11,800 nucleotides of DNA from JACQFK01 sp035644495 (lineage in GTDB: Bacteria; Planctomycetota; MHYJ01; JACPRB01), in the NCBI GenBank assembly GCA_035644495.1, contig DASQOM010000281.1, positions 1 through 11,800 of the forward strand. Reading direction: 5' to 3'. Positions 6,144 through 11,800 of this stretch are shown in pieces. The notes under the pieces were generated by a model that was not told the DNA's origin, searched no databases, and saw only the letters and a program-made list of their open reading frames with translations. Numbering within the stretch: position 1 is the stretch's first letter; the number at the start of each line of letters is the position of its first letter. The translations under genes were made by a program, and so were the position numbers.

Positions 6144-6579
6144 ATGACTCGACCTGAAGCGGCCGGCGAGTACGTGACGACCCATTTCGATCGGGTGCTG
6201 TATACCGCCCAGGCCCATACGACGGGCGGACGGGACGGCGGCGCGTCGCGCACCAGTGACGGGCGCCTGGGGGTGACGCTGTCGGTGCCGGACCAACCCG
6301 GAGCAGCTGTTCGCAGTGGGCTGGTCGGCGTGCTACCTGTCGGCCATCCGGCTCATCGCCGGAAAGCGGAAGATTCAGATCCCGGACTTGGCCATCGACG
6401 CCGAAGTGGACCTGGGTCTGACCCACGGCGTTCACGGGCTCGCGGTCCGTCTCACGGTCCGTCTGCCGGGCATGGACCGCGCGAGCGCGGAAGCGCTGGC
6501 GGAGGCCGCGCACCACGGGTGTCCTTACTCCCGCGCGACGCACGGCAATATCGACGTCAAGACCACCGTTGTGGTCTAA
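6144..6579 (+). pseudogene. ohr: Ohr organic hydroperoxide resistance protein, internally deleted and frameshifted
   Basis: The start ATG has a strong site (GAAGGAGG, 6131-6138). The first frame encodes RVLYTAQAHTTGGRDGGASR and a strand ending LGVTLSVP at 6290. The frame then changes and continues as TNPEQLFAVGWSACYLSAIR through HHGCPYSRATHGN to the stop at 6577-6579. These are the two halves of an Ohr (OsmC-superfamily) thiol peroxidase, with both catalytic Cys present (codons at 6331 and 6520). Family members have a Gly-rich loop of about ten residues between the two parts; here one base remains, so about 29 bases are missing. The gene cannot make normal Ohr unless this is an assembly gap. 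Intact Ohr would reduce organic hydroperoxides in the cytoplasm. Confidence 0.75.
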
Positions 6580-6621
6580 TGAGGCCTGCCTTCATTCGGT
6601 AGGACCCATCGAGGAGCTGCC

Positions 6622-7026
6622 ATGAGCATGTCGGGCACAGAACTGGTGCGGAGCTATTACGGTTCGCTCGCGCCGGGCAAGCGGCTGAACCTGCATGAGA
6701 TCCTGGATCCCGGCGTCGTCATCGAACTCCAGGCAGGGTTTCCCGGCGCCCGGCCGCGCTACGAGGGACTGAAGCAATACCTCGTGGACTTTCTGGAGCT
6801 GATCTACGGATCGGTCGAGATGGAATTCCTTCCCGAAGAATTCCTCGAGGTCGGGACGCGCGTGGTGGCCACGGGCCGGATGAAGGGACGCTCCGTCTCG
6901 TCGGGCGTCCCGTTCGACATTCCCTTCGTCCACCTGTGGACGTCGAACGGGCGGCAGCTCACGCACGCCCGGTTGTTCACCGACACGGCAATCCTGAGCG
7001 ACGCGATTGCGGGTCGGCGCGCTTAG
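6622..7026 (+). CDS. SnoaL/NTF2-like small alpha+beta barrel protein
   Basis: 134 residues, intact, with GAGGAG (6611-6616) five bases before the ATG at 6622; an ATG at 6628 is a near alternative. Pattern: helix TELVRSYYGSL, DPGVVIELQAGFPG, a helix GLKQYLVDFLELIYG, then strands ending in GVPFDIPFVHLWTSNGRQ and a short C-terminal helix. This fits the NTF2-like superfamily, SnoaL/ketosteroid-isomerase type. Such proteins isomerise or cyclise small hydrophobic molecules or simply bind them. The next gene converges after a 29-bp gap with no convincing hairpin. It is the last gene of the ABM-P460-Ohr run and, with ABM, one of the two that appear intact. Confidence 0.78.
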   Translation: MSMSGTELVRSYYGSLAPGKRLNLHEILDPGVVIELQAGFPGARPRYEGLKQYLVDFLELIYGSVEMEFLPEEFLEVGTRVVATGRMKGRSVSSGVPFDIPFVHLWTSNGRQLTHARLFTDTAILSDAIAGRRA

Positions 7027-7055
7027 AGGCTTCGCCCGAGCGGGAGTTCCGGCGT

Positions 7056-7877
7056 CTATCGGAACTTGAAGTCGCTCTTGCGGATGTTCAGCTTCCTGAT
7101 GCGGGCGTCGAGCGTCGAAGGCGGGACCTGCAGCTTCGCCGCCGCTCCGACCGGGCCCCACACCCGGCCCCGGCTCTCCGCGAGCGCCGCCTCGATGATC
7201 TTCTGCTCCCGATCCGGCCCGCCTTCCCTGGAGTTCGGCTCCGCCCGTTCCGCCGAAGGAACGACCGGATCCCCGGAGAGCCCCTGTTCGTCGACGCGAA
7301 AAACTCGCCCGGAGCTGAGGATGACGGATCTCTCCACGATGTTCTGCAGCTCGCGGACGTTTCCCGGCCATCCGTAGGACTGGAAGAGATCCCGGGTCTC
7401 CTGCTCGACCGCCAGGGATCCCTTCCCCATCTGCTTCGCGTGGCGCTCGACGTAGTATTCGGGCAGAGTCACCACATCCTCTTTGCGGTCGCACAGCGGG
7501 GGCACTTCGATGGGAAAGACGTTCAACCGGTAGAAGAGATCCGGACGAAAGCGGCCCGCGGCCTGCGCCGCCTGCAGATCCCGGTTGGTCGCCGCAATGA
7601 TTCGCACGTCGGCCCGGACCCGTTCGGTCCCGCCGACCCGCTCGAACTCGCGCTCCTGCAGGACGCGGAGGAGGGCGTGGAAGATCCTCGGGATAAAGCC
7701 CCTCCCTCCACTCGCCGCCCAGCGCCTCCTGCGGAGAAAGCCCGGTGAAGTCCAGCCACGGCCGGTTGAAGTATTCAGGCGAGCCGTCGCTGCGGCTGCT
7801 CCAGGCGGGAGCTGAAATGCGCTCGAAGGGAAAGTGCTGCCGGGTGCTTTCCGGAGCCGGAACCGAACAGTCGCCAT
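7056..7877 (-). pseudogene. PAS plus sigma-54 AAA+ activator (NtrC/Fis family), internally deleted
   Basis: On the minus strand the ATG at 7877 has a strong purine-rich site (GGGAGGGG). A PAS-domain start, AWSSRSDGSPEYFNRPWLDF through GLYPEDLPR, is encoded between about 7860 and 7680, but in a different frame from the ATG and from what follows. From about 7682 a different frame gives LLRVLQEREFERVGGTERVR, ATNRDL (sensor I), DLFYRLNVF (arginine-finger region), GWPGNVRELQN (sensor II) and a Fis-type helix-turn-helix ending NIRKSDFKFR. Walker A, the GAFTGA loop and Walker B are all missing. The gene therefore lost the end of PAS and the first half of the AAA+ domain, and a lesion also lies near its start. 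It cannot activate sigma-54 polymerase as it stands, though the C-terminal half could bind DNA. Confidence 0.75.
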
Positions 7878-7891
7878 CACCCCTCCCGGTG

Positions 7892-7897
7892 ATTTTA
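7892..7897 (-). promoter_or_regulatory. -10 element for the activator gene
   Basis: On the minus strand TAAAAT lies 14 bases before the ATG at 7877, with the GGGAGGGG ribosome-binding site in between. That gives a short leader of about 7 bases. No clear -35 was found. Confidence 0.25.
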
Positions 7898-8016
7898 CGA
7901 AGTATGCTCCCCCCGGGCATGAACGAGTCGCAAGCGAATCCAGCCTGATGTGACCAAAAAGTCGACCCCGCACACGCGACGACGGGATGAAGCCCCACGC
8001 AGGCCCTCGGCCCGGA

Positions 8017-9762
8017 TCAGCCTGTGGAGGCCGAACCGGACCGGAGAGGCCCAGGAGGGGACTGGAAGGGAGAACTTGGGACGTCTCGCAACGATGTCAG
8101 CAGAAGACCGAGCAGCGTGAGCGAACCCGTCAGCAGCGGCCAGCCGGGCTCCAGGATGGCCCCGCCGCAGCCGCACTTCCCCCCGCCGCCGCCACCCCCG
8201 TCGTTCGCCGGTGCGGGCGCCGGCGTCGGTGCGGGCGTGGGAGCCGGGCCCGGCGGTGCCGCCGCCGCGCTCAACCCCACCGCGTTCGTCGGACCCGTCA
8301 GCGTCCGGTTGAGCGTCAGCCACAGCTTGTGGTCCGTCGCGTTCACCGATGCGCTGTAGTCCGTCCCCGACGTCAGCGCCGTGGGGCCCAGCGTCACCGT
8401 CGCCGGCGGCGTCGCAGCCATATAGTTCCCGATCACGAAAAGCGGTCGCAGCAGACTGCCGCTCGCGACCGCCACGTTGAAGGACGTCGCGTTCCCCGCC
8501 CCCGCCGTCAGCGACCAGGCCCCATAGACGTGGTCCCAGCCCGCCGGCTGATAGGTCGCATTGCCGGCCAGGTTCAGATGACGCGGACCCGACGTCAGCA
8601 CCGTCCCCGTCGACGCCGTCAGCGTCGTCTGCTGCACCGCCTCCATCGAGGCGATCGTCGCATCCGTCAGCCCCTGCGAGTACTTGTTCAGGAGGATATA
8701 GGTCGAGTAGCCCTGGTGCGGCGCGCCCGGGGTCGGCGGCGTCGTGTAGCCGATCCGCTGATACGACGCGCTCCCGACGAAGCCGGAGTTCGTCCCCCAC
8801 GCCAGCTTCTCGCCGGCGTAGTCTTCGTAAGCGTTCAGCTGGAACGGACAATCCCAGTTCACCGGCATGCCCTTCACCGGCATCGCCGGCGAGCTCAGCG
8901 GCATGTTGGCGCTCGTCTTGCCCCAGGCCGTGTCCGCCCACCAGTAGCCGCCCGCGTCCTGCTGCGTCCAGGGCTGCGTCTGCACCACCCCGGCCTCCAG
9001 GTCCCCGACCGCGCCCGCCTTGTACGTGCTCATATAGGGGATCACGTTCGGCGTCTGATAGTCCCAATCGCTCGTCAGCCCGCTGTAGGTCGTGGTGCGG
9101 AACCGGTACTTGTCGCCCCACTTGATGCCCGAGATCGGATCTCTGTAGAAGGTGCCGGTATTGTCCCAGTCGAACTGGAAGTACGGACCGCGCGAATCCC
9201 AGCTGATCCCGCTCTGGCCCGTCGAGTCGAACGACACCGACCACAGCACGTCGCTGCGGCCGTTGCTGATGGTCCAGTCGATCGTCAGCCCGACCGTTCC
9301 GCCCTTTCCGCTGTAGGTCGAATGGAAGCGCCAGACGGCGTGATTGGCCCCCTCGAGAATGAAGCCGGTCGTCGCGCCGGTGCTGTTGGTCTTGCTCGAC
9401 GACGCGCCGTTGTCATGGTGGTTCACGGCGCAGCCCAGGCCGGAGTAGGCTTCCAGCCCGTCGTTGACGGCGGCGCCCGTCTTGAGCGTGTTGTCGACGT
9501 AGTACGTATACTTCTCGATGTAGCCGCCGACATAGGGCGCGTGGTCGCCCCTGGCGCGCACGAGCCAGACGGAGCGCGGCTTGCCGTTGGCGTCCGTCCA
9601 CGTGACCTGGTCGCAGTGTTTGTCGCCGACCTGCGTGGCGACCACGACGTCCTTCTGGATCGTCAGCCCGGCCGGCGTCGCCTGGGCCCGGGCGACCCCG
9701 CCCGACCCCACCAGCACCCCGAGCATGGAGAGAATGATGCCGCGAATCGTCTTACCCACCAT
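8017..9762 (-). CDS. Secreted protein of unknown function with a Gly/Cys-rich C-terminal anchor
   Basis: 581 residues. Residues 1-27 are a signal peptide (MVGKTIRGIILSMLGVLVGS, cleavage near ARA-QA). The mature part (about 28-500) is rich in Gly, Ser, Thr, Trp and Tyr and looks like an all-beta extracellular domain. I do not recognise it; features include SWDSRGPYFQFDWD and repeated aromatic strands. A Pro/Ala linker (503-519) is followed by seven Gly (522-528), K-C-G-C-G-G (529-534) and a hydrophobic segment WPLLTGSLTLLGLLLTSL (541-558), then Arg and a polar tail of 22 residues. This layout is that of C-terminal sorting or anchoring signals, but it matches no well-known type exactly. The start at ATG 9762 has a site (GGAGCGAGG). 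The gene follows the PHP protein on the same strand, separated by a 95-bp gap with a hairpin. Confidence 0.85.
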   Translation of the reverse strand: MVGKTIRGIILSMLGVLVGSGGVARAQATPAGLTIQKDVVVATQVGDKHCDQVTWTDANGKPRSVWLVRARGDHAPYVGGYIEKYTYYVDNTLKTGAAVNDGLEAYSGLGCAVNHHDNGASSSKTNSTGATTGFILEGANHAVWRFHSTYSGKGGTVGLTIDWTISNGRSDVLWSVSFDSTGQSGISWDSRGPYFQFDWDNTGTFYRDPISGIKWGDKYRFRTTTYSGLTSDWDYQTPNVIPYMSTYKAGAVGDLEAGVVQTQPWTQQDAGGYWWADTAWGKTSANMPLSSPAMPVKGMPVNWDCPFQLNAYEDYAGEKLAWGTNSGFVGSASYQRIGYTTPPTPGAPHQGYSTYILLNKYSQGLTDATIASMEAVQQTTLTASTGTVLTSGPRHLNLAGNATYQPAGWDHVYGAWSLTAGAGNATSFNVAVASGSLLRPLFVIGNYMAATPPATVTLGPTALTSGTDYSASVNATDHKLWLTLNRTLTGPTNAVGLSAAAAPPGPAPTPAPTPAPAPANDGGGGGGGKCGCGGAILEPGWPLLTGSLTLLGLLLTSLRDVPSSPFQSPPGPLRSGSASTG

Positions 9763-9832
9763 GGACCTCGCTCCGTGTTGGAGAAAGGCTCAGCCCCGGG
9801 ACTTGTACCGCAGGGATGGATGGGTTCGTTTA

Positions 9833-9875
9833 GCCGAATGCAATCCGGGACTCAGAGTCAGTCCTTGCATTCGGC
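9833..9875 (-). terminator. Bulged 16-bp hairpin across the stop codon of the PHP gene
   Basis: GCCGAATGCAA (9833-9843) and its exact complement TTGCATTCGGC (9865-9875) form an 11-bp stem. Inside it GGACT (9848-9852) and AGTCC (9860-9864) add five pairs around a 7-base loop, with a 4-base bulge (TCCG). In the minus-strand transcript the stem's 5' arm is the last codons (A-E-C-K) of the PHP protein and its UGA lies at the loop. No T-tract follows, so this would be a Rho-type or mRNA-stabilising structure rather than a classical intrinsic terminator. Confidence 0.6.
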
Positions 9876-11800
9876 GGCGATGCGCTTGTATTCCTCGATC
9901 GCCCAGTCGAAGGTCTTTTTGGCCTCGTCGCGCTCGGACGCCAGGATGCCCTGGCCGCGGACCCGCCAGAGCTGCTCGATGACGCCGATGCACCATAAGG
10001 CGCTGCTGCGGGAGGCGCGGATCGGCTTGCCGCCCACCAGGACGTTGACCGGGTTCGTGTGCAGCTGCGGGAACTGGCGCAGCGCCACCCACGACGACCG
10101 CTCGAATTTCAGGTCGAACGACAGCTCGTGCTCCTGATTGTCCGCCGGAACCGTCCGGGTCGCCACCGCCACTCCGTTCACCACCAGCTCCACCAGCCGC
10201 GTCGCCTCCTTCGGGACGACCGCTCCCGGCGCCGTCCCAAGCGAGTTCTCGGAGGCGAACGCGACCCTCGCTTTCACCGGCAGCGTGCCCGCGGCGCCCA
10301 GCGTCGCGCTGTCGCCGATCGGCTTCCCGCCCACCGTGAACTCCAGCGAGTGCGCGTAGCCGTCGGAGACGTACGACCGCCCCTTTGCCAGCCCCTCGCA
10401 CCACCGGGCGTAGTCGATCCGGTCGATCTTCCCCATCTGGACGTAGACGCGGCCCTCCCCCACCCGGCCGCCGCTGATGCAGGGGAAGTCGGTCTCGCCG
10501 CTCGCCTTCAGGGGATACCCGCAGTTCATGAGGTTGTACCAGCAGTTCCACTCCTGAAGCCGGTTCGTATCCATCGCGCTGATGAAGTCGCAGATGCCCT
10601 GCGCCGTCGTCACGCAGATCTCCTGCGCGCCGATGCCGTTCATCTCGGGGATGACCAGGTTGGGAAGCCGGACCTTCGACCGCGCGACGCTGCGGACCAG
10701 TTCGTCCTCGCTGAGCTGCTGGTCGCCGTTCTCGTCGATCGTCGCGAACTCTTCGGGCAGCAAGGCGTCCTTCCCCGCCGCCAGGATCCGTTTCGCCGCG
10801 GCCAGGTCGTTCACCTGCAATCCGTTCGCCGAGTGCGCATAGCCCGTATACGCGCCCTGCGCCTTCGCCCATTTCATCAGCGGCGTCGTCCACGTCGGCC
10901 AGCCCTTCGTCTTCGTCCCCTCCGAACCGGGATACGTCTGGTCCTTGAGATTGAGGAGGCAGACGTGGCCCAGCGCCTGCGAGCCGAAGCCGCTGACCTC
11001 GACGTCGTACTTCAGCACCGTGAACGGCTCCGACAGCGGGTGCGCCGTCGGCTGGAAGAACTGGCGCTGGTAGTCGTAGCACGGGCCCCAGGTCAGGTTG
11101 CAGCCGACGTTCAGGCCCTCCCCCTTCACGTGCAGGAACATATCGGGCGCGTGAACGCCCTCGGTCGGGTTCGTATAGTGCGCGCAGCCGGCGGCGTGGA
11201 TATGGTGGTCGCCGCTGTACCAGCCGGAGTCGGCCGGATTCACCCAGCGCTCGACCTTGACCGCGATCGCCGCGTCGCCCTGATCGGGAATCGTCACCGA
11301 CCGGGTCACGAGCTTATACTCCGGCCCGCGGCCGCTGATCATCGTGAACTCGCCGGGCGGCAGCAGCACGGTGCCGCCGTCGTGGCGGTAGATCTGCTTC
11401 TGGAAGAAGAAGTCCGGCGCGAGCCGCTTGGGCTGCGGCGGATAGACGTGGTTGAGCTTGTCGAGGAACGTGAAGCGGCCCGTCGTCGGCTTGCCGTCGA
11501 AGTCCGTGATCGAGACTTTGACCGGGATGCCCGGCTTCACCTCGAAGAGCACCGGCGTCTCCGCGCGGAAGCCCAGGTCCTGCGTGCCCTGGCCGACGTC
11601 GAACGCCAGCGTCGCCTCGCGCTTCCCCGCCTCGCTGCTGTACACGAGGCCAAGCAGATACTCCACCTTGAGGCCGCTCAGGTTCGGCGTCAGCGGCGGC
11701 GTCTGCAGGAGCTCGACCTGCAGGAAGCGCGCGGGATCCCCCTTGGGATTGCCGGACTGGGGCGTCCATCGGGGACCGGACTGGGGGCTCGTCAGATGCG
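9858..11800 (-). CDS. CehA/McbA-type PHP metallohydrolase with an embedded EF-hand, N-terminus missing
   Basis: The frame is open to the right edge, where about 45 more residues (TSPQSGPRWTPQSGNP and onward) precede the first clear body, so the start is outside. A beta-rich N-terminal region with DFFFQKQIYRHDGGTVLLPP comes before a PHP domain that starts SGDHHIHAAG (HxH metal ligands, bases 11196-11210) and continues with LTWGPCYDYQRQFF, GYAHSANG, LVIPEMNG and NCGYPLKASGETDF, then RVYVQMG and GRSYVSDGYAH. These fit the CehA/McbA family of PHP phosphodiester or ester hydrolases (polynuclear metal site). Inside the domain is a canonical EF-hand loop DENGDQQLSEDE (bases 10701-10736), an unusual insertion. 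The last domain looks beta-sandwich-like. The protein is probably exported or periplasmic, but the signal is out of view. Substrate unknown. Confidence 0.88.
   Translation of the reverse strand, partial: HLTSPQSGPRWTPQSGNPKGDPARFLQVELLQTPPLTPNLSGLKVEYLLGLVYSSEAGKREATLAFDVGQGTQDLGFRAETPVLFEVKPGIPVKVSITDFDGKPTTGRFTFLDKLNHVYPPQPKRLAPDFFFQKQIYRHDGGTVLLPPGEFTMISGRGPEYKLVTRSVTIPDQGDAAIAVKVERWVNPADSGWYSGDHHIHAAGCAHYTNPTEGVHAPDMFLHVKGEGLNVGCNLTWGPCYDYQRQFFQPTAHPLSEPFTVLKYDVEVSGFGSQALGHVCLLNLKDQTYPGSEGTKTKGWPTWTTPLMKWAKAQGAYTGYAHSANGLQVNDLAAAKRILAAGKDALLPEEFATIDENGDQQLSEDELVRSVARSKVRLPNLVIPEMNGIGAQEICVTTAQGICDFISAMDTNRLQEWNCWYNLMNCGYPLKASGETDFPCISGGRVGEGRVYVQMGKIDRIDYARWCEGLAKGRSYVSDGYAHSLEFTVGGKPIGDSATLGAAGTLPVKARVAFASENSLGTAPGAVVPKEATRLVELVVNGVAVATRTVPADNQEHELSFDLKFERSSWVALRQFPQLHTNPVNVLVGGKPIRASRSSALWCIGVIEQLWRVRGQGILASERDEAKKTFDWAIEEYKRIAAECKD

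Noticed and set aside
7027..7055. Terminator between the convergent SnoaL and activator genes
   Set aside because: Only a 4-bp stem (CCCG-AG-CGGG) is present and no T-tract follows on either strand.
7987..10137. A 716-codon plus-strand open frame
   Set aside because: It is Arg-, Pro- and Gly-rich with no recognisable domain and runs antiparallel to the secreted protein, whose signal peptide and aromatic strands show the real coding strand. GC-rich genes commonly leave such long open shadows.

Overview
The window is GC-rich (G or C at most third codon positions). Its genes are mostly monocistronic, lie on both strands and are often divergent. Secreted carbohydrate-type proteins, a LarA-family enzyme and a CehA/McbA-type PHP protein suggest an environmental bacterium of a Planctomycetota/Acidobacteriota-like lineage. 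This is a low-confidence guess, because there is no rRNA or other phylogenetic marker. I saw no tRNA, CRISPR array, transposase or phage gene.

Layout. 1-658 (-) is the N-terminal part of a secreted Asp-box sialidase-like protein that runs off the left edge. A 47-bp divergent region with a base-perfect 9+9 bp palindrome separates it from a nickel-pincer (LarA-family) racemase/epimerase at 706-1974 (+). That gene converges, with overlapping stop codons, on a beta-propeller-like exported protein at 1971-2912 (-). A second divergent promoter region leads to a two-gene unit: an uncharacterised His-rich protein (2959-3501) and a cupin (3511-3942). Next is a protein with three spaced zinc ribbons (3983-4834).

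4979-7877 is the most unusual part. A good sigma-54 (-24/-12) promoter match precedes a run of small genes: an antibiotic-biosynthesis-monooxygenase (ABM) fold protein, a cytochrome P460, the C-terminal relic of a zinc alcohol dehydrogenase, an Ohr peroxidase and a SnoaL/NTF2-like protein. Facing them is a gene for a PAS/sigma-54 activator. Several of these are visibly damaged: the P460 signal peptide is out of frame with its ribosome-binding site, the dehydrogenase is reduced to about 40 codons with an internal stop, ohr has lost its Gly-rich loop and its frame, and the activator has lost the first half of its AAA+ domain. The block reads as a formerly sigma-54-controlled detoxification or oxidative-stress cassette in decay, unless the lesions are assembly errors. 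Its genes mostly use strong Shine-Dalgarno sites, whereas several neighbours look leaderless.

8017-11800 (-) holds two secreted proteins. One is a 581-residue unknown ending in Pro/Ala and poly-Gly tracts, a Cys-Gly-Cys motif and a hydrophobic helix. The other is a large CehA/McbA-like PHP metallohydrolase with an embedded EF-hand, open at the right edge. A 16-bp bulged hairpin lies across the latter's stop codon.
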